NCBI GenBank assembly: GCA_040182905.1
Contig: JARQWU010000036.1
Span: forward strand, 1 to 58,060
Reading direction: 5' to 3'
Source of the DNA: Barthelona sp. PAP020
Lineage: Eukaryota; Metamonada: BaSk clade
DNA length: 58,060 bases
The notes below the pieces were generated by a model. It searched no databases and was not told where the DNA came from. It saw nothing but the letters and a program-made list of their open reading frames with translations. Positions within the stretch are counted from its first letter, which is position 1, and the number at the start of each line of letters is the position of its first letter. This document shows positions 12,301 through 23,428 of the stretch, one piece after another. Both the position numbers and the translations under genes were made by a program.

Positions 12301-15300
12301 CAAAATGTTTTGTAAATTCAACATACTCACCTTCTTTAGAATTCATACCAAAAGCTAAATGGTCATTATTCTCATCAAATTTCAATGTCTTAATTCCTTC
12401 AAATACTTTAGATAAATGATTTTGTAAATTCAAAGGATTTCTAGATTTGGATAATATGTCCAATAAATCATTTACTGAAATAAAATAGAATCTGGGGAAT
12501 ACCTTTCTTTTCATTTCAAGGTATTTGTTCAAAGCTTTTTGACATATCGACAATTCTTCACTTAAACTGCTTAACATTTCTTCTAAACCTTTTCTGTTAC
12601 AGTTCTTTAGAATGTTCGAATGATCAACAGCTTTTTTCAAAAAGTCTTTGAATTGAGTATCAATTTTATCAAACCTAGCCGAATCATCAGGTAATTGTTC
12701 TCTGATGTCTTCAGAATCTTGGAAAATATCAACCAAATATTTCCAAGTTTTTTGTACTTCCAACCATAATTGAATAACACTATCAGTTGTTCTCAATTTA
12801 ACATGCCATTCTTTAATATCTCCTAAGAAATGTGCTGAATATTTGGATGCCAACATATTTTGAACACCAACTTGATCTCCTTCCAATTGTTCAACAAATT
12901 CATCATCAACAGTGATCAAATACAATTTAGCAGGATCTAACGGTTTTTCTTGATATTTTTTTCTATTCATAGCAATTTCCTGCATAATATTGAATTCTTC
13001 TTCAGTATCCTTGGTGTAAGGAATGAATGTCAGATTCATTTCTCCCCAAATTGTGGACATAGTTTCTAGTTGATTTTCCATTTGTTGTTCTTTTTTAGAT
13101 TTAACAACAATATCCTCAACTTCTTCAGAATATTTATTCAAGTTTAAATTTAACATGTCTCTTAAAGTGAACTTGTCAGAAATTGAAAAGCTTACCCCTG
13201 TAACTTGAACCAATTGTTTCCAATGTCTTTGTCTCATTGAATCTTGTTTCAAATCACTGATCAAAGGTAAAGAAGCACTGAAATTTTTGATATCTTGATC
13301 TAACCCTTGATAAACGCTCCATTGTCTGCAATCTTTTGGCAAAGTTCTCAAAGTCTTCAAAAAGTTTTTAATTTGAGTTTCAATTTGATCAGTATTGACT
13401 GTTTTCCAACTACTTAACGTCCAAGATTGCAATTCAGAATTGATGGCAAAATTCAAATCCCAAATGCGTTTCAATTGATGAAGATTGGATTTGAACAATT
13501 CAATTCTTCTAAAGTCTAATTTTTGCAGATCAAAGATACTCTGTTTTTCTTTTAATTCTATTGCTTCGGCTTCAAGATCTTTCAATTTATTTCTGAATTC
13601 ATTCAACAATATATAACATTCAAATGGATCTTTCAATAAATCTTGCAACAAACTATCATTCTTAGCTTCTTCTTCATCATACTTACGATCATTCTTTAAT
13701 AAATTGTATTTATACTTTTCAATATGTCTTTCATTACGTTCAGGCACCAAAAATGGATCATAATATTCAACAGGACCTCTAGTTTTAAATTGTTCATTCA
13801 ATTCACTGAATCTCTTGTTAAAATCAACTTCCCATTCCTTCACTTGTAGAATTTCAACTTTCTTACTATCCAATAACTTTTCATCAATCAAAACAGATTC
13901 ATTTGATAACTTTTTCCAATCAGATTGTAAATTTGAAACTTTTTGAACAAAATTTTCATCATTATCCGTCAAAAGTTCGTATTTTCTCAATAACAATGTC
14001 AAATTATTCAAAGGAATAAACAATGATTCATATTTTGGTGATAATCTGTCGATATCTTTGACAGTAATAATCAAAGAAATCAATTTCTTATAACTCTCAG
14101 CTTCACTTAATACAGGTAATTTATCTGCTTTTTCCTTTTCTAAAGCTTGTAATTGTGTTTCTTTCATATCAATAGGTAAATTATCAACAGCTTTAATTCT
14201 TTGTTCGAATTCTTGTTCCAATTGATAATTTTTATTAAATTCCTTGAACTTATGATCAGAATTTTCAATAAATAATGTAATTTCTTGTAAATTCGCAATT
14301 AAATGTTGATGTAAATAAGATAAGATCGATTTTTTCCAATGATCCATTAAATTCTTGATGGATGATTTCATAGGCATTAAATCAATAATAATCCATTTAA
14401 TCTTATCAGTGTTGGGAATATTTCCAGCAGAATTTTCAAAAGATTTTAATTGTAACAACAAACTGTCAAATATTTTCAAATCAATTGCAGCAAAACCACT
14501 CTTTATATCACTATTTTCTTCAACTTCCTCAGGTTCTTTCAAATTTATCATAGACATACTCATTGACATTGATGTTTTAGATAAACTTCCACTCATACCA
14601 GTTCCTAATTTTCCTCCAGTACTTTCTCTGTACAAATTCATAAATGTTTCAATATGTTCATTATTGCTAAAGGAAAAATTATTCATAGGATGTTCCATAA
14701 ATAAATCTAACCATGATTCAGGATCAATGGAAAAGAAAAATTGATATTTCTTGAAAGTATCCTTATAATTCTTTAAGCTCATTGTAGAAGTATCAATAAC
14801 CTCCAAAATCTTACATGATAATTCCTTAATAAAAGAATTAGAAGTAAATATTTGTTCATTCATCTCATAATAGGTTACATTCTTATCGTGTAAAGTATTA
14901 ATCTTGACGGTTAATTTCAATATTGTATCGATTAAACCTTTAAAGAAATTTTTCATTGAATATTTATCATTCGATTGAATGGAAGGATAGAAATCCAAAT
15001 TCATTTCTTGATTTAAATCCATCTCTGAAATAAAGATACCTCTCTTGCTGTGAGTAAATCCGTAAACAACTGCTAGAGTGTTCAGAACAATATCAATCAA
15101 GTATTCACTTATTAAAGTATCATAGAAACAGATATAGTCATTCCAAAGATCTTTATCTTCTTGTTTTAAATCTTTTAATTCGTCAAAAGTCTTGGATAAC
15201 GTGTGACTTCTCACCTTTAAGAAAATTTCTAAATTTCCTTCCAAATATGATGTCAATTGTTTTAAATCAGTTAAACACATGCGACTAAACTTTTCAGATA

Positions 15301-17997
15301 TTTGATTAAAGAAATTATCGATCTTATGATTAGTGTTTAATCTCATCTTCTTACGATTAATCTCTTCAACATCAATAGGAGAGGATTTGATCCAATTTTC
15401 AAAGAAATTCCTCATTTTATCTTGGTTGGCATTAAAATTTAACAGACTAGAATTCAATAAATCTAAATCACTCTTAATATTGTTGATAAATGAATCAACT
15501 TGATCAAAATTAGAAGGATCCCAGGTTAATGTTTCAACACCTTTCTTCAATTCAGCTTCAATCTTCTCCAATAAATCTTTAAATAAGGGTTCAGTCCAAA
15601 ATGTAATTTTTTTCAAAACTCCGTTGTATATTTGAGAAATTTCGGTTAAACTAATTAAAACATTTCTGTATTCATTGGTTTGTTTAAATAATTCCAAAGC
15701 ATGCTCGGGAATTTCAAATTTTCCTTTCAAATCACTTTCAAAAGTGTTAAAATAATGTAGTTCTTTCAATAAAAAGATTAATTCCTTATCAAAATTAACA
15801 TCAACCAGCCTAATTTTTTTTCTTTCATTTTGATCAGTCAATTCATCAACCTCTTTTCTTAATTCTTTTGTTTTTTTCATTAATTTTTCTTCTTTCGAAA
15901 TTAAATCATCTAAACACACTTCTTCATCGGAAAATTTCAATAAATTATCTTTCAACTTGATAAATGCAACAGTATCAATAGATTGACTCCAATTGACAAA
16001 TGCATTCATTTCAAATTCATCAAATTCCTTTAAGAAACTTGTATATTGCTTTAACAAACGATCTCCAAGATGACAATTGAATAATACGTTGTAATCATCA
16101 TTTAATGGTGCATTTTCTTCGTTTAATCCCGTCAAAAAACGTTCTTTAATATGGTTCAACTTTAAATTGTTCAATAAGTTGAAACTTAACGTTAACTTTT
16201 GTCTTAAATTATAGGCCCATGAAATTTGACCTGAAGTTTGAGGCATAGCACTAGCAATTGGAGGATCTTCCTTTTGAGTTGTAAAAATTTCTTCAATTGC
16301 ATTTAATTCTTGCTCGAATAATTCCAATAATCTGCTGTACAATTTTAAAAAAATCTCAAAAATCTCATCCCAGACAAATAAACTGCTAAAAACAGTAACT
16401 AACTTACACAATTCTGCCAAAGATGAATACGATTCAAAGGTTTTTAAAAAGATAGTAGATAATTGAGCCACCATTTGATCAATAGATTTTTTAAATTTGA
16501 CGTATAAGCTCTTGAATAATACATAATTTTGATCAAAATAATCTTCTTGCAATGCTTGAAATTGTGTCTTAAAACCATTAAATTCTTCTAACAAATTATC
16601 CAAACGTTTACTTAAGACTGCACCATGTTGACCAGCAATCTCTAACTTTTCTAATACAACAAAATTCTTAAAGGTATCAATAACAAATAATATCTCTTCT
16701 AATTTGTCTCCAAAAACGTCAACCTTTTCCAACAATTCTGTATCTTCAAAATTCCACATTTCCATTGGATATTGATCTTGATTAAGCAACAAATCCTTTA
16801 AATATCGGGTCACATTTGATAAATTATTGATAACTTCATATACATCATTACTATCACTGGTGAAAACGTGGGAATTTATCAACATCATCTTTAGTTTCTT
16901 CAAAACTGCATCAAATATATAGGTTAGTAATCTAAACAAATGAGAATAGCTGTGTTTTAAATATTCACACTTGCTAAAGACAATCTTTAATGCAAGTACA
17001 ATCCTTAACAATAGCCTTTTCATTTCAACAACTTCCAAATTATCAAAATTCTCCAAAGACTCAAAATCAGGCTTCAAAACATTCAAATATTTGGCAATTT
17101 CAGAAAACTTGGCATAGTATTCATTGGAGGTAGCAGCAATATTCTCAATAACCACGGCATATGTATTGTTGGTTTTATTTAACAACTCACAAACTTTTAC
17201 AATTTCATCCGAACTCAATTGTTTTCTGATACTTGTAATATTTTCAACCTTTTTATTCCAAAAATTCAATTCAGCCAAAGGTCCAATCACTTTTGCTTCT
17301 TCAGAAATAGAATATACATTTTCCTGAGCAAAATTATCAAAGATTTCAGACCAAGAAGTAATTTCTCTCTCTAAATGATAGGTAAAATTGGACTCTCCAC
17401 TTTCATTATTAAAATTTTGTGAACTGATATAGGTTTCATACTTTTCTAATTCTTCCATCGTAGGTAAAGTCAAAACAACTTTACCATGATAATCACCTTG
17501 AATGGTTTGAAACTGTGACTTAAAAGTGCTAAAATGTGTTTGTAAATCTTTAACAAGAACTTGAGGCCAATCTGTGAATTGAATGGGATCTTCTAAATAA
17601 GAACCAACTAATTGTTCCAATGTGACACCTAATTGTTGCAAATGATCAGGTAAAATATCATTAAAAATCAATTGATCCTCAAAAGTTTCATCAATAGATT
17701 TCACTTTTGTATGTTTAATAACTGCAACACATTTAACTTGAATTTTCTCAGGATAGTTCAAATGTACAAGAATTTCATCCCTTGAAATTTGATTAAATAC
17801 AACATATCTGACATCTGCTTCTTCTAAAAACATGAGTATACATTTCCTAAGACATTAGCTTTGAAAATAAAAGCAATTTAATACGCATTTTTCTCAAGTG
17901 CAAAACATTTTCCAATAGCTTCTTTTGAAACTCGAAAACTTGATTGCACTTGATCCTTAATAAATGATAACCGGGGATCTTGGCTTTCAGTAGCCAT
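3317..17997 (-). CDS. Axonemal outer-arm dynein heavy chain, beta type (DNAH9/11/17-like), two exons
   Basis: This is the microtubule motor of the flagellar outer dynein arm. Exon 2 (17846-3317) is one long frame. Exon 1 (17997-17885) adds the N-terminus MATESQDPRLSFIKDQ..., matching the family's conserved DPRL-FI start. The joined product is 4880 residues, typical for the family. An N-terminal stem is followed by the AAA+ ring, with P-loop lysines at about K2092 (GPAGTGKT), K2375 (GPAGAGKT), K2806 (GDAGTGKT) and K3172 (GIGGSGKQ). Then come the coiled-coil stalk, AAA5-6 and the C-terminal domain. The C-terminus (PREGCYLHGLHIEGARWD, YECPVYYTKQRGPT, KWILAGVAL) matches beta-type chains better than gamma or inner-arm types. 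All four P-loops look intact. The gene is divergent from the gene at 18459. I see no frameshift in 14.6 kb. The family call is very secure; the beta assignment is from motif memory. Confidence 0.95.
17847..17884 (-). other. Spliceosomal intron, dynein heavy chain (38 nt)
   Basis: On the minus strand it begins GTATTA and ends GCTAATGTCTTAG. Removing it joins 113 + 14530 nt = 14643 nt, an exact multiple of three, and fuses AAAAATGC to GAAATG as codons for N-A-K-C. Reading through instead hits TAA within two codons. The new N-terminus looks like the dynein family, which supports the intron. Confidence 0.87.
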
Positions 17998-18458
17998 ATT
18001 TCCAAACAAAAAAGTTTTAAATTATTGTTTTTCAAAACTAAGAATTTGTTTTCTTTTTATCCATCTCTTTTATTTTGTTGTATACATTCGCATTCTTCAA
18101 ATTAAAGAGGGACAGGAATCCTATTAAAATTCATTTTCTCTTTTTTTTTAAAATTCAAAGTTTCACTTCAAAAAGTGGAGAAACATATTTATTTAAAAAG
18201 CTTATGCATTCAAAATTAATAATTTAAAAAAAAAAAGTTCAATATCACTTGTGTATTTGTGAAAAGGTATTTCTTTGCAAAATTTATGTATTTTTCCCAT
18301 AAATTGTTTTAAATTTCAACACAAAACGTGAAAAAGTGAAAATTTTGCCAGAGTTTTCTTTTTTTCTGATTATGTTATTGCCCTTAATTTTGTGTAAATT
18401 TCTGTGATCCCAATTTTAAAGTTATATTCGTCATTTGAACACATCACTTTTTTTTTAT
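17998..18458. other. Divergent intergenic region (dynein / membrane protein)
   Basis: The stretch is AT-rich with many A and T runs and has no coding signal. It must hold both promoters. TCATTT (A at 18433) and TCACTT (A at 18446) lie 26 and 13 bases before the plus-strand ATG at 18459 and fit the trichomonad initiator TCAYW. No similar site is obvious in front of the dynein start at 17997. Confidence 0.4.
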
Positions 18459-19397
18459 ATGACCAAACTCCTTCGATCTTTAATAATTTGGAGTGCTGTA
18501 GTAGTTTCAATATTGATTATATATTTTTCTTTTCTTTATGACTATCCTCTAAATTCGAAAAAAGTTTCCAATTTATTAAAAGTTGAAGTCAATGCAGAAA
18601 TTGGTAATTATTCTGCAATCATTGAAGAAATTCACGGTGCAAAGATCATTTTTAATCAATTTTCCTTTGAAGTTATTGACAGTTTTGATTATCCATTAAT
18701 TTATGCTCAACCGAATTTAACTGTACATATTTACATATATTCTGATTCGTTTGATGAAAAATTTTGCTCGTTTACAAATACTCTTTTTGGTTTTGAATGT
18801 TTGGTTCTTAAACCCAACTTATTATCCTCAAATTTGTTTAAAGAAGATATCATGTCGGTTGAGAATTCTTTTGCTAAACTGGTTCCATCTTTTTCAAATG
18901 ATATTTACAGTTTTCCGTTCATAATTACTGTCAATGATTCTTTTGACTTGAGAAGAATCAGATTTCCAGGAAAAGGAATGTATTTGAACATTAATTCGGA
19001 ACATTTTGATGGTTTTTCTGATCTAATTGTTTCTTCTATCAATGATTTTCTAAAATTACCAGCAGACATTGAATTGACCAAAGAATTATTAAAAGGAAGA
19101 TTATATGTTCATGTGATGTCCAAATTATGTCAATTTATTGACAGTATAGAAATCAGCAAAAGTGTGTTTTTATCCAAATCAAAAATCAAAGAAATGCAAA
19201 ATATCTTAATTAAAGAATATAAACAAATTAATGTAGATGAATTATTTAGATGTATTGACCTCCTCCAATATACTCCTGAAATGTATGAATTTTTTTCGCA
19301 TCATTTTGTTCATTTTTGGGTTATTTTCTTTCCTTTATTGTTGTTACCATTTACTGTTTACAAAACTACTCATTCCAAAGCAATCAAAACAAATTAA
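18459..19397 (+). CDS. Two-pass membrane protein, possibly PIG-S-like
   Basis: A 312-residue product. I place the start at the ATG at 18459 because the upstream part of the frame begins only with a TTG. An N-terminal hydrophobic segment (about residues 10-30, LIIWSAVVVSILIIYFSF) and one near the C-terminus (about 284-302, VIFFPLLLLPFTVY) flank a luminal or extracellular domain of about 250 residues with several possible N-glycosylation sites. That topology, and a C-terminal PL-LLPF motif, recall the GPI-transamidase subunit PIG-S. The protein is shorter than usual for that family (about 320 versus about 500) and the match is weak. It lies in tandem with the kinase downstream, 58 bases apart. 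It could equally be an unrelated lineage-specific membrane protein. Confidence 0.6.
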   Translation: MTKLLRSLIIWSAVVVSILIIYFSFLYDYPLNSKKVSNLLKVEVNAEIGNYSAIIEEIHGAKIIFNQFSFEVIDSFDYPLIYAQPNLTVHIYIYSDSFDEKFCSFTNTLFGFECLVLKPNLLSSNLFKEDIMSVENSFAKLVPSFSNDIYSFPFIITVNDSFDLRRIRFPGKGMYLNINSEHFDGFSDLIVSSINDFLKLPADIELTKELLKGRLYVHVMSKLCQFIDSIEISKSVFLSKSKIKEMQNILIKEYKQINVDELFRCIDLLQYTPEMYEFFSHHFVHFWVIFFPLLLLPFTVYKTTHSKAIKTN

Positions 19398-19455
19398 TAA
19401 ATTTGTGATTTTCTTTTTTTTTTTCATTTCAAATCGTTATTTTTGCAATGTAATA

Positions 19456-22400
19456 ATGAATCAAATACGAGTGAATGTTCGAAATCAAGAATATGTGATC
19501 AATTTAAAAGATTCATTGGGAAGTGGTGCTTTTGGAGAAGTCTTCAAAGCTACCTGTACTTCAACTGGTGCTCAATATGCTTGCAAACGATTACCATTAG
19601 CAGGAATAACTGAAGAAGATGCCCAAACAATCATGCATGAAATTGAATTATTACAAAAACTTAAAAATAAATACATTGTAAAGTATCATGAATTTGCCAG
19701 GGATAATGCTGCAATTTATATATTTATGGAATATGTTGAAGGTGGAAGCTTATCAAGCATTCATAAAAACATTGGTAATATGTCACCAACATTGCTTTCA
19801 AGATATTCATTTCAAATTTTGAAGGGTTTAGATTATTTGCATCAGCAAGGTGTTGTACATAGAGATATTAAACCAGCAAACATTTTGACAGACAAGGAAG
19901 GCAATATAAAACTTTCAGATTTTGGTGTTGCCACTTTTACTGAATCACATTCCGCTGATTTTGCTGGAACGCCTTTCTATATGTCACCTGAATTGATTGA
20001 AATGACAGGAGCTGTTCCGGCTTCTGATATTTGGGCATTTGGGATTACTATTATTGAATTATTCTGTGGGGCAACACCTTATGGACATATGAATCAATTT
20101 GCGGCCATGTATCATATTGCTCAGGATCCTTCAGTTCCATTGCCAGTTATGCCTTCAGATTTAAAAGATTTTGTGAATAATTGTCTAAAAAGAGAACCTG
20201 GGGATAGAATGAGCGCAAAAACATTGTTAAAACAAAAATTTGTTGGTGATTATGCAAATGAAGAAAAAGATGTTGTGATACCGATCGAAACTTTGATGAG
20301 GTTCACTAATTCTGGAGTTTCTCAACATTTTACAATTCCTATATTGATTACTCCTGAGCATGTAAATCTAAATGAATTGCAGAAGGAAGATTCAACTCGA
20401 TTGGAATTTGAAGATGCTGTGGAAGATGATTGGGGTGATACTGTATTACCTGAAGTTGGAACTGTTGGAAACCACAAAAGTGAGTCGTTTAATTTTGCTG
20501 AATTTGTTGAAGAGGAGGATGATTTTGGTGACATTGTATTAGACATTGTTGACAGCACATTAGATGAGAATTTAAGCTCAAATGAATCTGGATTTAGTGA
20601 TTTAGAAATAGATATTGATATCCCACAAACGTTAAATCAAAAGCCAAAGTTGAAGCTTTCAAAAGAAGATAAAAGCTTTAAAAAGCCTCCTCTAAACATT
20701 GTTCATAAGAGAAATCAATTGGGTTCAGTTGATATGCAACGTGTTACTAGTGTTAATGATGAATTTAATGTTGATATTGATCCGATCAAAGAAGTTGATA
20801 GTTTTCCCAACAATTTTAATGATTTTGATGATTTTGATGATTTTGATGAGTTTAATTCATTGGAAGTTGATCCATCAATCGCTGCTTCATTTGCTATTGA
20901 TAACAAATCAAATATTCCGTCAAAACCAAAAAATAGACATCAAAGACACATATCTTTCTCCACAATACAAAACATGAACAATGAAGTTTCTTCTGAAGCT
21001 TTGAACAGACTAATTACTCATGTTGATGAAGATAATGAAATGTTGGATGATATTGGAAACATGGATATTATGGTTTTAGAAAGAAGATTACAACAAAAAA
21101 ATGTTGCAGAATGGGAAGATGATATCAGTTTGTGGGATGATATACAGAAGGATTCAGACTTTAATATCAATGATTCAAATTCTGATAAATTACTTCAGTT
21201 ATGTACTATTTTAAAGCATACTAATCAAAAAGCAATGTTAGTTCAACAAATTATGGAGTTGATTGTAAAAGATCCCAGATTAATTCCTCAATTTTTTGCA
21301 TCTTCTGTTCATGTGCAATTTTTGAATTTTCTTCAAATTGAAAAGGATGATGATCTGTTGGTTCATTCTATTTTGAGAGCATTTCATTATTTACTACACA
21401 AGGCGTCTGCTAGACATCATAACAGAATATTTGTGTTGGGTTTTGGCAAGTTGCTTTTGGATTTATTGAATAGACGTAAGAATGATACTGAGACCATTTG
21501 GCTTGTAACCAATATTCTTCTGCAGATCAGCACGAACAGTAATTCCAATGTATGTGTGGATTTATTACTATCTGCGACTGGATTTGCTTTGTTCGATATT
21601 TTGCTTGCAAACGATCTAATTATATTTAAGTTTATGGCAGTTGAATCACTGAGCACTATTTTATTGTTAGAAACAGAGCAAAATACTCTAAGAAGGGAAA
21701 TTTGTTCGTTGGGAAACCAACACAAATCAATGCTTGCATTATTGGCGAGATCTTTGGAAGAATTCATTCATTTAAAAAAGAACCCTTCAATAGAAATCAA
21801 ATTTCCCACAGAAATTCACATCAACGACCGTAAGTCGTATTTTACGTATTTAGAAAAAATGAAAAACAATTTAGATAAACAGATAGACCATGTTTGTAAA
21901 ATGTTATGTCATTTCTTTACAGTTATGGATGATACAAAACAATTTAATGATGCTATTATCATTTGTTGTAAGATTTTTGATGATCTGACCTTCAATCAAC
22001 AAATCCATATCTTAGAGAGCTTTAAAATATTGAGTTTATTACCACCAGCTTCATTAAATCAAGATGTTGAAGTTAATTTTGTATTACCAAAATTAATTCC
22101 TCTCATTTCTGTCAATAACATGCGTATTCAATCATTAGCAATTAACACAATAATGAATTTCACACGATTCAACAGAGATAAGGTTAAAAGCACTGTAAAG
22201 GTAGGAATCGTTCCCAAATTGACAAAGCTTATTCAAACACCTTTGTCTGATTTTGCAATTCCCTTGATACTATTATTACCAAACTCTATTGCTTCTGAAC
22301 CTGAGTTGTTTGATCATTTATGGAAAGTGAATATGCTTAAGATTATCATTAATTTCCTGACTCATCCTTCCTTCATGATTTCAGCTTTGGATGCGTTTGC

Positions 22401-22875
22401 TGTGTGGCTTCAAAATGAAACATTGAAAGTTGAAAATTATGTCAGAAATCCTTCCATCATTTCCAAATTTTCCAAAAACTTGATTGATTTGTTTGAGATA
22501 AATCTCACTGATTATGTCAGATTGAAAAAATATTTGTCAAAACTTTTAAAAAACTTTCATAAAATTGTGTCCAATAGCAATGTGATTGCTGAAATATTGG
22601 CTATATCTTCGCTCCCCAAATTATTAATCAATTTATTAAATAACGAATTTTTTGCCAATAATAGAAGAATTAATTTTAGTGCTCAACCGCAAGAAATCAT
22701 TCAGACACTAAAAATCGTTGGTTGTCTTTACAGTGTTCACAGAAATCCCAAACAAATGTTATATTCTTATGATTTAATGAACACAATTCATAATTTAACA
22801 AATGATCCTTCACAATTGGTGGCAAGTTTGGCTTCAGATTTGGAACAAAGTTTTTCTTGGAATGAAATACTTTGA
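19456..22875 (+). CDS. Cdc7/SepH/MAP3K-epsilon-type protein kinase with repeat-like C-terminal half
   Basis: The 1139-residue protein starts at the ATG at 19456, directly before the kinase domain. That domain spans residues 12-275, with the glycine loop GSGAFGEV, K44 (ACK), the catalytic loop H135-R136-D137-IKPAN, D155 of DFG, and GTPFYMSPE in the activation segment, so it should be active. The sequence IMHEIELLQKL plus GTPFYMSPEL places it with STE-group MAP3K-epsilon, fungal SepH/Cdc7 and the septation-network kinases, which also carry long C-terminal helical repeats. Residues about 290-560 are acidic and Asp/Asn-rich, including a DDFDDFDDFDEF tract. From about 580 to the end is a mostly helical, Leu/Ile-rich HEAT/armadillo-like region. 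By family knowledge the role is signalling for cytokinesis or cell polarity. A TCATTT lies 31 bases before the ATG. Confidence 0.88.
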   Translation: MNQIRVNVRNQEYVINLKDSLGSGAFGEVFKATCTSTGAQYACKRLPLAGITEEDAQTIMHEIELLQKLKNKYIVKYHEFARDNAAIYIFMEYVEGGSLSSIHKNIGNMSPTLLSRYSFQILKGLDYLHQQGVVHRDIKPANILTDKEGNIKLSDFGVATFTESHSADFAGTPFYMSPELIEMTGAVPASDIWAFGITIIELFCGATPYGHMNQFAAMYHIAQDPSVPLPVMPSDLKDFVNNCLKREPGDRMSAKTLLKQKFVGDYANEEKDVVIPIETLMRFTNSGVSQHFTIPILITPEHVNLNELQKEDSTRLEFEDAVEDDWGDTVLPEVGTVGNHKSESFNFAEFVEEEDDFGDIVLDIVDSTLDENLSSNESGFSDLEIDIDIPQTLNQKPKLKLSKEDKSFKKPPLNIVHKRNQLGSVDMQRVTSVNDEFNVDIDPIKEVDSFPNNFNDFDDFDDFDEFNSLEVDPSIAASFAIDNKSNIPSKPKNRHQRHISFSTIQNMNNEVSSEALNRLITHVDEDNEMLDDIGNMDIMVLERRLQQKNVAEWEDDISLWDDIQKDSDFNINDSNSDKLLQLCTILKHTNQKAMLVQQIMELIVKDPRLIPQFFASSVHVQFLNFLQIEKDDDLLVHSILRAFHYLLHKASARHHNRIFVLGFGKLLLDLLNRRKNDTETIWLVTNILLQISTNSNSNVCVDLLLSATGFALFDILLANDLIIFKFMAVESLSTILLLETEQNTLRREICSLGNQHKSMLALLARSLEEFIHLKKNPSIEIKFPTEIHINDRKSYFTYLEKMKNNLDKQIDHVCKMLCHFFTVMDDTKQFNDAIIICCKIFDDLTFNQQIHILESFKILSLLPPASLNQDVEVNFVLPKLIPLISVNNMRIQSLAINTIMNFTRFNRDKVKSTVKVGIVPKLTKLIQTPLSDFAIPLILLLPNSIASEPELFDHLWKVNMLKIIINFLTHPSFMISALDAFAVWLQNETLKVENYVRNPSIISKFSKNLIDLFEINLTDYVRLKKYLSKLLKNFHKIVSNSNVIAEILAISSLPKLLINLLNNEFFANNRRINFSAQPQEIIQTLKIVGCLYSVHRNPKQMLYSYDLMNTIHNLTNDPSQLVASLASDLEQSFSWNEIL
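20821..20850 (+). repeat. 9-bp microsatellite inside the kinase gene
   Basis: Three in-frame copies of GATTTTGAT are followed by GATGAG, coding an Asp-Phe-Asp tract in the acidic linker. Because the unit is 9 bp, copy-number change would keep the frame. Confidence 0.85.
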
Positions 22876-23428
22876 AACAAATCTTGAAATTTTTGAAATA
22901 AATTCTCATTTTGTAATTAATATTCCTTTTTTTTTTTGTTTTTCTCCCTTTATGATGATACTTTGACAAATTTTTTCAAGTGTTTCAGTTTCAAGAATTT
23001 GGAAGAATTTTGGAAACTTCAATTCTTCTTTCAAAACACTTACTTCTAAATGAAAATAAATCCAGTTCCTAAATTTATCAAATAAATCATTCTTTTTAAA
23101 AAAAAATAAAAACAAAAATGTATCTTTATTACCACATTATGCTATTTTTTCTGAAAATTTAGTGATAATGAAACTCAAATCAATATCATTTATGAATATT
23201 AGAATCCAAAATAATTGAGAAAAATTTTTCATTGCGAAGTGAAAATTCGCAATTGTGAAGCAGTTGATTTTGTCAGAAAAATATTACTCATAAGTTAATT
23301 TTGTGTAACTCCATTATTTCATTATATTGTTTTATATATTTTATTTCTATTTTAATATGAATTGAAGAGTTATTTTAGGTTACTTTTTCACCATTTTTTT
23401 TCCAACTAAATGCCCCCAAATATTTACA
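22876..23428. other. Intergenic region, kinase to AlbA_2 gene
   Basis: AT-rich sequence between two tandem plus-strand genes. A 69-codon minus-strand frame at 22906-23115 is very Lys/Phe-rich and has no recognisable content, so I do not call it. No RNA gene or repeat stands out. Confidence 0.4.

Noticed and set aside
17847-18035. 62-codon minus-strand frame before dynein
   Set aside because: It runs through the proposed dynein exon 1 in another frame and has no recognisable content.
22906-23115. 69-codon minus-strand frame
   Set aside because: Low-complexity Lys/Phe-rich product, no upstream exon or motif found; likely chance in AT-rich DNA.
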